Assembly (NCBI GenBank): GCA_937944485.1 | Contig: CALDYU010000012.1 | Coordinates: 1-64,000, forward strand | Origin: an uncultured Flavobacteriaceae bacterium | GTDB lineage: Bacteria; Bacteroidota; Bacteroidia; Flavobacteriales; Flavobacteriaceae | Reading direction: 5' to 3' | Length of the DNA: 64,000 nucleotides | Part shown: piece after piece, positions 40,808 to 49,976 of the stretch | How the letters are laid out: every line of letters begins with the position of its first letter | How positions within the stretch are numbered: position 1 is the first letter of the stretch | The notes under the pieces: generated by a model | Database searches by the model: none | The model's input: only the letters and a program-made list of their open reading frames with translations | What the model was told of the DNA's origin: nothing | Program-made: the position numbers and the translations under genes

Positions 40808-41356
40808 ATGAAAAGTAAACTTCGAATTGTCCCTATAGCAGTATTACTTTTAACTTCAATTGTATCTTGCGTAGAAGATTTAGATTTTAGTCAATTTAAT
40901 GATTTACAAGCAACTCCCAGTTACGAGGCAGGTATATTATATTTAGAAGCCCCCGAAAGTGTTATCAATTTAGTAAATGGGACTAATGTTTTTAGCCGAA
41001 ACTTCAACTTCGATGCTTTCAGTTCTGATATTTTTGCAGATCGCGTTCTTGATGGTGTAATTACTTTTATTGTTGAAAATACGACGAGTAAAGAATTAGA
41101 AGTTACCGTTCAGTTTTTGGATGAATCTGATACAGTTACTGATACTGAAATTTTCTTAGTTCAGGCAGCACCTACTCCAATTTTAAAAAGAGAAATAGCG
41201 TATGGCAATTCGGGTAGAAGTATCGATATAATTAAAACACTTTCTACCATTAGAGTGAGTGCTATTAATTTAGGGGATAATACAAGTGTTTCGAACCTTT
41301 CTGATCCAATGATTACAGTAAAGTCTAGCGGCAAATTCAGAGTTCAACTTAAATGA
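40808..41356 (+). CDS. Lipoprotein of unknown function
   Basis: The 182-residue protein has a lipobox SIVSC and a mature beta-rich part (EAPESVINLVNG, DGVITFIVENTTSKELEVTVQFLDE). Its stop TGA overlaps the ATG of the DUF5723 gene (ATGA), so the two are translationally coupled. It probably works with that outer-membrane-type protein; no family is recognised. Confidence 0.8.
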   Translation: MKSKLRIVPIAVLLLTSIVSCVEDLDFSQFNDLQATPSYEAGILYLEAPESVINLVNGTNVFSRNFNFDAFSSDIFADRVLDGVITFIVENTTSKELEVTVQFLDESDTVTDTEIFLVQAAPTPILKREIAYGNSGRSIDIIKTLSTIRVSAINLGDNTSVSNLSDPMITVKSSGKFRVQLK

Positions 41357-42783
41357 GATTTCCGCCATTCTTCTTAATATTCTTCTGCTGGGGAGCTCTT
41401 AGCATTTATAGTCAGAATAAACAACTGCTCTATGATTTTAATGAGATACCACAAGCCTTGTTAATAAATCCGGGAGTTCAAACTGATTTCAAATGGTATG
41501 CTGGAATTCCAGCTTTGTCTGGTATTTCAATACAGGCAGGTTCTAGTGGCGTTTCGGCTTATGATCTTTTTGCCGATGATGGAGTTGATTTTAATAGTAA
41601 AGTTAGAAACAGACTATTGGGTGCAATGACTTCAAGAGACGAGCTTAGTGGAACGTATCAATTTGAATTAATAAATGTTGGATTTAGAAGTCAAGACCCC
41701 AGTGTATTTTATTCTTTCGGAATTTATAATGAAGGTGATGCCATTGGTTATTGGTTTCAAGATTATGCACTCTTAGCTATTGAAGGCAATGCTGATCGTT
41801 TAAACCGAAGATTTCAATTAGGGGATTTGAAAACTAGGGGTGAGATTATGAACGTATTTCATTTTGGCGTAAATAAAGTGCTAAACGGAAAACTGACTGT
41901 TGGCGCTAGAGCTAAAATTTATTCTAGCATTTTCGATTTTAATTCAACTAGAAATAAAGGTTTTTTCGTTACTAGACCAGGAGAAAATAACATTCTGTCA
42001 AGCAGATTTAATGCTGATATGAAATGGAGAACTTCAGGTATTAATGCTTTAAAAACAGCAGCAAGTGATGATACCCTAGGTAATACGATAATAAAAAGAG
42101 GCTTTTTTGGAGGGAATTTAGGATTGGGCATTGATCTTGGGGTTACGTATAATTTGAATAAACAAACCGTACTAACCGCCAGCTTGCTTGATTTGGGGTT
42201 CATTTATCATTCGAATGACGTTGAAAATTATATCTTAAAAGGTGATGTTACTACGGAAGGTGTTGAGGTCATTTTACCGGGTGCTCTGGCCAATCCTGAT
42301 CGCGATTTCTGGCAAGATTTAGTGGATAATATAGAAGAAATTATTCCTTTTGAGAATAATTTTAATAGTTATATAGCTTTTAGACCAACAAAACTACATG
42401 CCTCACTTCGCCATAATTGGGGTGAACCTGTTCTTCGAAATATCGATTGTGATTGCGGACCTAATAATGTAGGGGCGAATCGAGCTCCTAAATATGTAAA
42501 TGGCGTTGGAGCACAGCTGTATATGATAAATCGGCCTAGAGGACCTCAAACCGCTTTAACTGCTTTTTATATGCGCCGGATTGGAAATGTACTTGCCTTA
42601 AAAACGACATACACAGTTGATAAATTTTCTTTAACAAATATTGGATTAGGCATAAACTTACAAGCTGGCCCAATCAATTTTTACGCGATGGCTGATAATT
42701 TGCTTGGTTACCAAAACATAGCTAACAGCCGGTACGCTTCTTTTCAATTAGGATTAAATATTATATCTTGGGGCAAGAATTAA
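41353..42783 (+). CDS. DUF5723-family outer membrane protein
   Basis: After a signal peptide (to about IYSQN) the 476-residue protein is rich in amphipathic strands with Gly/Asn turns (VFYSFGIYNEGDAIGYW, LTVGARAKIYSSIF, FSLTNIGLGINL), and ends NIISWGKN. The opening LLYDFNEIPQALLINPGVQ is the typical start of DUF5723 proteins, predicted beta-barrels of Bacteroidota. Function is unknown. The coupled lipoprotein just upstream is the likely partner. Confidence 0.85.
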   Translation: MRFPPFFLIFFCWGALSIYSQNKQLLYDFNEIPQALLINPGVQTDFKWYAGIPALSGISIQAGSSGVSAYDLFADDGVDFNSKVRNRLLGAMTSRDELSGTYQFELINVGFRSQDPSVFYSFGIYNEGDAIGYWFQDYALLAIEGNADRLNRRFQLGDLKTRGEIMNVFHFGVNKVLNGKLTVGARAKIYSSIFDFNSTRNKGFFVTRPGENNILSSRFNADMKWRTSGINALKTAASDDTLGNTIIKRGFFGGNLGLGIDLGVTYNLNKQTVLTASLLDLGFIYHSNDVENYILKGDVTTEGVEVILPGALANPDRDFWQDLVDNIEEIIPFENNFNSYIAFRPTKLHASLRHNWGEPVLRNIDCDCGPNNVGANRAPKYVNGVGAQLYMINRPRGPQTALTAFYMRRIGNVLALKTTYTVDKFSLTNIGLGINLQAGPINFYAMADNLLGYQNIANSRYASFQLGLNIISWGKN

Positions 42784-42915
42784 TATAACTTTAATTGTTG
42801 CCATATATCGAACAGTTTTTTTTGGCATAGTTATTTCATATTTGTGTATATGTATTAACATGAGATAGCAAAAATCAATAAAACAAATCTGTTTTATCTT
42901 CAAAAAATATAAAAA

Positions 42916-43839
42916 ATGAAAAGTATTATAATGGCAATTTTCTTAATGGCGAATTATGGTGCTCTGGCACAAAATGATTTAAGCGAATATAAGTATGTTG
43001 TTGTACCTAAAAGGTTTAGTGATTTTAAAGAAGAGAATCAGCACCGAACGAATACTTTGGTGAATTATTTGTTTCGTAATAAGGGTTTCGTTACTGCTTA
43101 TACTGATAATTTACCTGAAGACTTATACAATCATAGATGTTTGGGTTTATATGTTGATCTAATAGACAATTCTTCAATGTTTACAACGAAAGCTGCATTA
43201 GTACTAAAGGATTGTGATGGTAAAGAAGTGTTGATGTCTGAACAGGGGAGAAGCAAAAAGAAAAATTATGAGGATTCGTATAAAGAAGCTATTACCCATG
43301 CTTTTAACTCTTTTGCGGGATTGACCTATTCGTACAAACCCGAACAAATGGAAAACGATTCAGAGCCAGTTACTATTAGTTTTAAGAATGACGTGAAAAA
43401 GCTAGATGAACAATCTAATACCATAGAAACCAAGGATATTGAGCAAACGGCAACTGAAGAGATACAGTCGTTTAAAGACCGCGCACCAGTTGATTCTTCT
43501 TATAAGAAAGGTACAAGTAAAAAGAACACTTCTGAAATTAAACAAAATGATGAAACTATTGATAAAGTAGGTATGGAGAAATCGAAATCTGAAGAAGGTA
43601 TTGAAAGGGTTTCATCCTTAACTGGTGTTCTGTACGCTCAAGAATTATCTAATGGCTATCAATTGGTAGATAGTACGCCTAAAATTCAATTGAAGATGTA
43701 CAAAAGTTCAATGCCTAATGTATATGTAGCTAAGGGAGAACATAATGACGGTGTAGTGTATTCCTCTGATGGCAAGTGGTTTTTTGAATATTACGATGAA
43801 GGTGTGATGAAGAAAAAAGCGCTAAATATCAAGTTCTAA
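42916..43839 (+). CDS. Secreted protein of unknown function
   Basis: A signal peptide (to about GALAQN) leads a conserved-looking domain of about 120 residues (YKYVVVPKRFSDFKEENQHR ... ALVLKDCDGKEVLMSEQGRSKKKNYEDSYKEAI), then a charged low-complexity linker and a small C-terminal domain (NGYQLVDSTPKIQLKMYKSSMPNVYVA ... DGKWFFEYYDEG). No family is recognised with certainty. The last four bases overlap the convergent rarA gene. Confidence 0.75.
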   Translation: MKSIIMAIFLMANYGALAQNDLSEYKYVVVPKRFSDFKEENQHRTNTLVNYLFRNKGFVTAYTDNLPEDLYNHRCLGLYVDLIDNSSMFTTKAALVLKDCDGKEVLMSEQGRSKKKNYEDSYKEAITHAFNSFAGLTYSYKPEQMENDSEPVTISFKNDVKKLDEQSNTIETKDIEQTATEEIQSFKDRAPVDSSYKKGTSKKNTSEIKQNDETIDKVGMEKSKSEEGIERVSSLTGVLYAQELSNGYQLVDSTPKIQLKMYKSSMPNVYVAKGEHNDGVVYSSDGKWFFEYYDEGVMKKKALNIKF

Positions 43840-45113
43840 AGTTCGTACTTATTTTTCCATCTGTTTTGTAGAAAGGTTTTGATAGTGTTTTCTCTTTGAT
43901 TTTCTCCTGGTTGATAGAAAGAGGTTCGTATTAACTCGTTAGGCAAAAATTCTTCATCTATAAAATTGTTTTGATAGTTGTGAGCGTATTTATATGCCTC
44001 TCCGTAACCCAAATCTTTCATTAATTTTGTTGGTGCATTCCTAAGTGGTAATGGCACAGATAAATCCCCAGTTTGCTTTACAGTTTGTTGTGCTTTACCG
44101 ATAGCCATATAACTTGCATTGCTTTTAGGTGAGGTTGCCAAATAGATAGCACATTGACTTAAAATAATTCTAGCTTCTGGATAGCCAATGGTTGTAACAG
44201 CTTGAAAAGTTGTATTGGCTAAAACCAAAGCTGTAGGATTGGCCAGACCAATATCCTCTGAAGCGGCAATCAACATTCTTCGGGCAATAAATTTTACGTC
44301 TTCGCCACCTTCGATCATCCTTGCTAACCAATATACTGCTCCATTTGGGTCACTTCCTCGAATAGATTTTATGAATGCCGAAATAATATCATAATGTTGC
44401 TCACCAGTTTTGTCATAAAGAACCGTGTTTTTTTGAACCTTGCTGGTAACCAACTTATCCGTAATAGTAATTTTGTCGGCTTCTTCAGAATTTACTACTA
44501 ACTCAAAGATGTTTAACAGTTTGCGGCCATCGCCTCCAGATAACCGCAATAATGCTTCTGTTTCTTTAAGCTTTATTTTTTTTTCCTTTAGAAAAGAATC
44601 TGTTAGCAAAGCTCTTTTTAAGAGCGCTTCTAAATCTGCTTTACCGAAGGCGTTTAGAATGTATACCTGACATCTTGATAGCAAAGCAGGTATAACCTCG
44701 AAACTAGGGTTTTCTGTGGTTGCTCCGATTAGGGTTACCCAGCCTTTTTCTACAGCACCTAAAAGTGAATCTTGTTGCGATTTGCTGAAGCGATGAATTT
44801 CGTCAATAAAGAGGATAGGGTTTTTTGAGGTAAACAGACCACCGCTTTGTTTTGCTTTATCAATGACCTCACGTATATCTTTTACACCACTATTGATAGC
44901 GCTTAAAGTATAAAAGGGTCTGCCGCTTTCTGTTGCAATAATATTTGCTAAGGTGGTTTTGCCTGTTCCTGGGGGTCCCCATAATATTAGGGAAGGAATG
45001 ACACCCTTCTTTATTTGACGGGTTAATGAACCGTTTTCACCTACTAAGTGACTTTGGCTAATATAATCTTCCAGAGTTTTAGGTCGTACGCGTTCTGCAA
45101 GTGGTTCATTCAT
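43836..45113 (-). CDS. rarA: Replication-associated recombination protein A (RarA/MgsA AAA+ ATPase)
   Basis: The 425-residue AAA+ protein opens [22 protein letters not shown] and has Walker [10 protein letters not shown] (46-54), Walker [16 protein letters not shown] and sensor [19 protein letters not shown]. The C-terminal tetramerisation part ([18 protein letters not shown]) is complete. RarA acts at stalled replication forks and relates to clamp-loader and WRNIP1 ATPases. It stands as a single gene between two convergent or divergent neighbours. Confidence 0.96.
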   Translation of the reverse strand: MNEPLAERVRPKTLEDYISQSHLVGENGSLTRQIKKGVIPSLILWGPPGTGKTTLANIIATESGRPFYTLSAINSGVKDIREVIDKAKQSGGLFTSKNPILFIDEIHRFSKSQQDSLLGAVEKGWVTLIGATTENPSFEVIPALLSRCQVYILNAFGKADLEALLKRALLTDSFLKEKKIKLKETEALLRLSGGDGRKLLNIFELVVNSEEADKITITDKLVTSKVQKNTVLYDKTGEQHYDIISAFIKSIRGSDPNGAVYWLARMIEGGEDVKFIARRMLIAASEDIGLANPTALVLANTTFQAVTTIGYPEARIILSQCAIYLATSPKSNASYMAIGKAQQTVKQTGDLSVPLPLRNAPTKLMKDLGYGEAYKYAHNYQNNFIDEEFLPNELIRTSFYQPGENQRENTIKTFLQNRWKNKYEL

Positions 45114-45203
45114 CTGGTAAAAGTACTAAATATAATAAATGACAATTTTACTGGTTATACAATTTTGGCTTGTTTATTGTCAAATAATTTACTTTTATAA
45201 TAA

Positions 45204-45935
45204 ATGTCTGATCATTCACATTTTAAGTTCACCAATTCGGTACTGTTCGTTCCAATTATAGCAGTATTAGTCATTTGGGCCGTTTTTTGGTTTGAGTTGA
45301 ACTTTCAGACCAATTTAACTAAGTTTGGACTTTACCCTCGAAGTTTTATGGGCTTACGGGGTATTTTTTTTAGTCCGTTTATTCACGGGTCATTAGAACA
45401 TTTATATAATAATACTATTCCCCTTGCTTTACTGTTGGCGTCATTATTTTATTTCTATCGTGATGTAGCTTTTAAAGTATTGATTTTAGGCACTATATTT
45501 TCAGGAATAATAACTTGGGGTATTGGCAGACCATCATACCATATTGGGGCAAGCGGTATTATTTATTTACTGGCTAGCTTTATTTTTTTTAAAGGTATTT
45601 TTACGAAATACTATCGTTTGGTAGCGGTCTCTTTAATCGTGGTATTTATCTACGGAGGTTTGTTATGGTATATTTTTCCGACCAAAGATGGTATTTCTTG
45701 GGAAGGTCATTTAGGAGGGTTTTTAACTGGCCTGACTTTAGCTATTTTTTTAAAGGCTAAAATTCCAAAAATAAAGAAATATGCATGGGAGCAAGAAGAT
45801 TACAATGAAGAAGAAGACGAATTTTTGAGACAATTTGATGAAAATGGAAATTTTATAGAATTGCCGAAAGAAGAGGATTTAAATTCAGAATCCGTACAAA
45901 TTAAGTACCATTTCAAAAGTGGCAAAGATGAGTAG
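45204..45935 (+). CDS. Rhomboid-family intramembrane serine protease
   Basis: The 243-residue protein has six hydrophobic helices, the catalytic GASG motif in HIGASGIIYLL (Ser117) and the second catalytic residue His169 in SWEGHLGGF. The usual upstream HxxxN site appears as EHLYNNTIPLAL. Rhomboids cleave single-pass membrane proteins inside the bilayer. An acidic cytosolic tail (EQEDYNEEEDEFLRQFDE) of about 50 residues follows the last helix. It is divergent from rarA and convergent with rlmB, leaving only eight bases. Confidence 0.92.
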   Translation: MSDHSHFKFTNSVLFVPIIAVLVIWAVFWFELNFQTNLTKFGLYPRSFMGLRGIFFSPFIHGSLEHLYNNTIPLALLLASLFYFYRDVAFKVLILGTIFSGIITWGIGRPSYHIGASGIIYLLASFIFFKGIFTKYYRLVAVSLIVVFIYGGLLWYIFPTKDGISWEGHLGGFLTGLTLAIFLKAKIPKIKKYAWEQEDYNEEEDEFLRQFDENGNFIELPKEEDLNSESVQIKYHFKSGKDE

Positions 45936-45943
45936 TTATATGC

Positions 45944-46684
45944 TTATGCCTTAAGTCGCTGTCGTACGGCCTCATAAAGAAATACGGCGCACGCCACAGA
46001 CACATTTAGAGATTCAATTTCACCTAGCAGGGGTAATTTCGCTACATGATCAGAAGCTTTAAGCACCGAAGGAGAAATACCTTTATCTTCTGAACCCATT
46101 ACAATAGCAATGGCACCATGTAGGGGAATATCATAAATTGAAGAATTTGTTTTTTCTGATGCTGAGATTACAGTTATACCTGAAGCTTGTAAATAGAATA
46201 TTGCATCTTTAATGTGATCAACTTTAGCAATAGGAACTTTATATGCCGCTCCTGCAGAAGTTTTAATCGTATCGCCGGTAATAGGGGCAGCACCTTTTTT
46301 TTGTATTATGATCCCGTCAACACCCGTGCACTCTGCCGTACGAATGATTGCACCAAAATTACGAACGTCTGAAAGTTGGTCTAAAAGTAAAAAAAGTGGA
46401 GTTTCTTTAACTGCTAGTATGTTTTCTACCAGTTTCTCTAGATTGACAAGAGTGATCGGAGAAATAGTAGCAACGACGCCTTGATGATTATTATTTGTTA
46501 GACGGTTTAACTTTTCAATAGGTACATACGAACTACTAATATGATTTTTTCGAATTAAACCTTCTAATTCATGATATAACTCACCTTTCAGGCCTCTTTG
46601 AATAAATATTTTATCAATAGACTCTTTTGATTTGATTGCTTCTAATATGGCTCTAATACCATAAACCTGGGTCTCTTTGTACAT
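45944..46684 (-). CDS. rlmB: 23S rRNA 2'-O-ribose methyltransferase (RlmB-type SpoU family)
   Basis: The 246-residue protein has the SpoU-family N-terminal substrate domain (QVYGIRAILEAIKSKE) and the SPOUT knot motifs LDQLSDVRNFGAIIRTAE, IVMGSEDKGISP and LPLLGEIESLNVSVACAVFLYE. RlmB methylates G2251 of 23S rRNA in other bacteria; the exact target here is inferred. A TAnnTTTG box sits four bases before its ATG. Confidence 0.94.
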   Translation of the reverse strand: MYKETQVYGIRAILEAIKSKESIDKIFIQRGLKGELYHELEGLIRKNHISSSYVPIEKLNRLTNNNHQGVVATISPITLVNLEKLVENILAVKETPLFLLLDQLSDVRNFGAIIRTAECTGVDGIIIQKKGAAPITGDTIKTSAGAAYKVPIAKVDHIKDAIFYLQASGITVISASEKTNSSIYDIPLHGAIAIVMGSEDKGISPSVLKASDHVAKLPLLGEIESLNVSVACAVFLYEAVRQRLKA

Positions 46685-46688
46685 CAGA

Positions 46689-46696
46689 CAAAGGTA
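46689..46696 (-). promoter_or_regulatory. Candidate -7 promoter box four bases before rlmB
   Basis: On the minus strand TACCTTTG matches TAnnTTTG, followed by tctgATG. As with the UbiA-like gene at 10.7 kb, a start site near the ATG would give a leaderless mRNA. The upstream terminator hairpin occupies the -33 region and no TTTG is seen there. Confidence 0.4.
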
Positions 46697-46697
46697 A

Positions 46698-46728
46698 ATA
46701 AAAACCGCACCTAAATTTAGGCGCGGTT
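46698..46728 (-). terminator. Intrinsic terminator between the unknown paralog gene and rlmB
   Basis: Arms aaccgc/gcggtt and cctaaa/tttagg form a nearly perfect stem with one A-C mismatch and essentially no loop, followed on the minus strand by TTTTTaTTT. It ends the upstream secreted-paralog transcript. Confidence 0.82.
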
Positions 46729-46775
46729 AAAGGAATAATATTAAAGGCTAATTATTTTGTTAACTAAACTATTTT

Positions 46776-47531
46776 TTACTGTTTATTTAAAAATTCAATG
46801 ACACGAACTAAATCTTCTTCAATTTTAATATTTAGATTATTAGCGTTTATGTATTCTTTTAAAGGGCTCTTTAGTGGGCCATCAAAACTTTTTAAAAGTT
46901 TTTGCTTTTTTTGACTAATCTGGTCAATACGGTTTACACCATTCTTTTTGATATAGTATTCCGTGAATTCAGTAAATCTTGCCGGAGTTTCTTTGATAAA
47001 TGAATTATCCGCATCTTTACCTTCGGTAAATTTAATTTTAGTTCTTTTATAAAGCGTGAAATCATCACCACTGGTTAATTCCGTAAGGTAACCGTTCATG
47101 GTCTTGTTTTTAGCGGAAATAAAAGTATGGAATGATAGTTTTTTGCCTTTTACTAAAATATAAATATTCTTATCTCTTACTAAGGCTCTATGCCCCTCTT
47201 CTGGCAGAGAACTCCTTTTTACTTCAATTTCTTCATTTAATGCATTATAACGATAGAAAATCTTACCAACTTTATTTTTCTTATAAAATAAAACAGTTGG
47301 AGAAAAGTCATTCATAGTATATGGTGATCCTTCGATATTCGAAATATCAACTTCTTTTCGTTTTTCTTCAGCATCTTCAATTGGACCAAGTAATTGAGAA
47401 ATTAATCTAGAGGTTAACGGATTACCTTGTCCTCCAGCAGTCGCAACATTAGGAGTTCCACCTCCAGCATATTGTGCTTGTAGGTTTCCACCAACTAATA
47501 TTGTAAAGAGAATAATTATAGAATTTTTCAT
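46776..47531 (-). CDS. Secreted protein of unknown function, tandem paralog 1
   Basis: The track start (47558) adds nine residues before MKNSIIILFTILVGGNLQAQYAGGG; the Met at 47531 begins the signal peptide and is preferred, giving 251 residues. The mature part has a short Gly/Ser-rich start, then a conserved body (SPYTMNDFSPTVLFYKKNKVG, FYRYNALNEEIEVK, ARFTEFTEYYIKKNGVNRID) ending VRVIEFLNKQ. It is clearly related to the next gene upstream. No known family is recognised. It has its own terminator. Confidence 0.8.
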   Translation of the reverse strand: MKNSIIILFTILVGGNLQAQYAGGGTPNVATAGGQGNPLTSRLISQLLGPIEDAEEKRKEVDISNIEGSPYTMNDFSPTVLFYKKNKVGKIFYRYNALNEEIEVKRSSLPEEGHRALVRDKNIYILVKGKKLSFHTFISAKNKTMNGYLTELTSGDDFTLYKRTKIKFTEGKDADNSFIKETPARFTEFTEYYIKKNGVNRIDQISQKKQKLLKSFDGPLKSPLKEYINANNLNIKIEEDLVRVIEFLNKQ

Positions 47532-47672
47532 AACACATTGAATTTGAATTAATACCACCTATAATTTACAAAAAAAAGCCGTTTTAACTTAAATTTTAAA
47601 TAAAAAATCACTAGGGTTTATTAAATATGTTTTGGCTATATATTTTGAAAATATAGTTTAGGCGTAAGTAAC

Positions 47673-47704
47673 AAAAAAACCACTTTCTTTTTGAGAAAGT
47701 GGTT
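47673..47704 (-). terminator. Intrinsic terminator after the second paralog gene
   Basis: An 11-bp perfect stem (aaccactttct with agaaagtggtt, 5-base loop) is followed on the minus strand by seven T residues. It lies 26 bases past the stop of the paralog at 47730. Confidence 0.9.
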
Positions 47705-47729
47705 TCAAAGATTTAGACCTGAATTATGT

Positions 47730-48482
47730 TTAGGTATTCAAAAATTCGAATACTTTTAATAAATCGGCTTCCTTTTTAATATTTAGATTGTTTTCTTTAA
47801 TAAACGCTTTCGTTTTATTTTTAGCATCTACATCTAGTATTCTCAAAAGCTTCGCGTTCTTAGTAATAATTTCATCAATTCTATTTACATCTTTCTTTTG
47901 ATAATAGTATTCTGTGAATTGCGTAAATCTCGCTGGTACTGCTGCTACAAAAGAATTTTGCGCTGGTGTACCTTCAGTAAATTTAACGGTAATCCGTTTA
48001 TATAAATCGTAATTTTTACCACTAATCAATTGAGTAAGGTATCCATTAGTTGTTCTATTTTTGGAAGTAACAAAAGTATTAAATGCCATCTTTTTGCCAT
48101 CAATTAATAAGCTGGCCTTTTTGTCATTTGTTAGTGCTCTATAACCTTCATCATCGAAAATAGTTTTTTTGATCTCTATTTCTTCATTAAGGGCGTTGTA
48201 CCTATAATAGATTTTGCCGATTTTTTCATTATCGTAATAGAGAACTGTAGGTGCAAATTTATTTGATGTGTATGGCGAACCTTGAGCGTTCTCAAGCCAT
48301 TGCGACTTGCGTTTATCATTCGCCTCGCTCATAGGGCCTAAAAATTGACTGATAGCTTGGCCAGCAACAGAAGAAGCACTCCCACTAGTAGCTGATGACC
48401 CAGAAGTTGCCCCCCCAGCATATTGCGCTTGACTAAAACTTGCTACTAACACCAATAAACTTATGGTAAATAAATTTTTCAT
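47730..48482 (-). CDS. Secreted protein of unknown function, tandem paralog 2
   Basis: This 250-residue protein is the tandem paralog of the downstream gene. After the signal peptide (to about SFSQAQYAGG) it has a Ser/Gly-rich stretch and then SPYTSNKFAPTVLYYDNEKIG, YYRYNALNEEIEIKKT and ARFTQFTEYYYQKKDVNRID, ending KVFEFLNT. The layout suggests a secreted or cell-surface protein. Both copies have separate terminators and so are probably regulated separately. Confidence 0.8.
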   Translation of the reverse strand: MKNLFTISLLVLVASFSQAQYAGGATSGSSATSGSASSVAGQAISQFLGPMSEANDKRKSQWLENAQGSPYTSNKFAPTVLYYDNEKIGKIYYRYNALNEEIEIKKTIFDDEGYRALTNDKKASLLIDGKKMAFNTFVTSKNRTTNGYLTQLISGKNYDLYKRITVKFTEGTPAQNSFVAAVPARFTQFTEYYYQKKDVNRIDEIITKNAKLLRILDVDAKNKTKAFIKENNLNIKKEADLLKVFEFLNT

Positions 48483-48617
48483 ATTACATATTTTTTATTG
48501 TGATAAAGATACGAATACCATGCCAAATCTTGATAAATTAATTGTTAATATATAAGTTTGAAGATTATCCTTTGATATTGAAAATTATTGTTAAAAAATA
48601 CCACTAACTGTATTGAG

Positions 48618-49931
48618 TTAAATGTCTAAGAGAAGTATTTCAGGGGCATCTTTATCATAGTGATAACCTCTCCAAAAAAAACCCGGAGTAGCATATCGCC
48701 ATAAAACTTCACCTTCTTCGCTAACTTCCCAAAAGCCAAAATCACCTTCAGTAATGAGTCTATTTCCATTCGGTAATAGATCAACACCTGATACTTTGCC
48801 TGAAAATAAATTAGTGTCAGTAAAACTCCAAATTAGGTCTGGTTCATTATTTTCATTAGCTGATAAGGATAAATTATCGGGCAATGCTAACTCATATGCA
48901 GTAGATTGTTGGTTAGCGAACCCGTTGGAATAAATTAGTATATTCCCTGATTTGTCATCTTTAAGTAAGTTTGGGTGATGATTTCTATCAAAAAGTCTTG
49001 TTCCCTGCTTGTTTTTATAAGCCCTTGGGTTTCCAAAACGATATACCAAATCCCCTCCATTATTGAAGTTCCCACCAGCACTAGTTTTAGCTTCTTCTGA
49101 AGTTGTGCTATGATCTATAACCCATATTTCACTATAGAAATTGGCGCTTACGTAAATGAGATCTTTTTCTTCATCATATGCAATTCCATTAGCATGACTA
49201 ACATCTCCATCTGAATTTGGCACTTCTAAATAATTAATATCGATTAGTTGTGGATTTTGTGCAATATCTCCATAATTCAGCTTCGTGTTGTCGAAATCTT
49301 GTATTAAATGATCCCACATATGCCATTGCCATACGATCTTATTTGTTGCGGGATTTACTTCAATAACGGCGTCATAAATAATTTCAGTTTGGGCTGAAAA
49401 ACCAATTTCTTGGGCTTCTTGCGCTGACTTTTTCTCCCATGATAAAAAAAGAATATTGCCATTAGGTAGTTCAATGGCATCATGATGGGCAATGTGACTT
49501 TCGTTGGAGTACTCGAAACTCCATTGAATAATGCCATTCTTATCTATGAAAGCAACTACACCACCGAATCCTCCTAGCGTAATTGCAGGCGATTCAGATT
49601 CCAACATAGTTAAGAGTTTTCCGTCAGACAGTAAAAAAGCATCATTACCTAGCCTTTTATCGCTAAGATTCCATTCATAAACAATCTTCGTGGTTTTATC
49701 CATAAGATATACACGGTTCGCTCCTGCATCATTTACCAAAATCAGTCCGTCATACACCTTTTTAGGGGCAAGTACTTCTAGACCTTCTACATCCGGAAAA
49801 ACTAGGCCATTTTCCATTTCTGGCGGATTATCATCTAAAGATTTCATTCCAGAATCATCAGTACATGAAAAGAAGACTGCAACTAAGCTAATCGAGCACA
49901 ATAGATTTATAACATAAAGGAATAATTTCAT
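48618..49931 (-). CDS. Arylsulfotransferase-like lipoprotein
   Basis: The 437-residue lipoprotein (lipobox FFSC) has a six-bladed propeller-like body with the aryl-sulfate sulfotransferase pattern: GLILVNDAGANRVYLMD, IIQWSFEYSNESHIAHHDAIELPNGN, IVWQWHMWDH, DVSHANGIAYDEEKD and FDRNHHPNLL. These enzymes move sulfate between phenols without PAPS; the His-rich segments resemble the active site, but catalytic activity is not assured. It follows the VCBS lipoprotein gene by 45 bases and is probably cotranscribed with it. Confidence 0.85.
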   Translation of the reverse strand: MKLFLYVINLLCSISLVAVFFSCTDDSGMKSLDDNPPEMENGLVFPDVEGLEVLAPKKVYDGLILVNDAGANRVYLMDKTTKIVYEWNLSDKRLGNDAFLLSDGKLLTMLESESPAITLGGFGGVVAFIDKNGIIQWSFEYSNESHIAHHDAIELPNGNILFLSWEKKSAQEAQEIGFSAQTEIIYDAVIEVNPATNKIVWQWHMWDHLIQDFDNTKLNYGDIAQNPQLIDINYLEVPNSDGDVSHANGIAYDEEKDLIYVSANFYSEIWVIDHSTTSEEAKTSAGGNFNNGGDLVYRFGNPRAYKNKQGTRLFDRNHHPNLLKDDKSGNILIYSNGFANQQSTAYELALPDNLSLSANENNEPDLIWSFTDTNLFSGKVSGVDLLPNGNRLITEGDFGFWEVSEEGEVLWRYATPGFFWRGYHYDKDAPEILLLDI

Positions 49932-49976
49932 AGCATTTTTATTCTTTAGATATATTTTTTAAAAAAGATACAAAAA

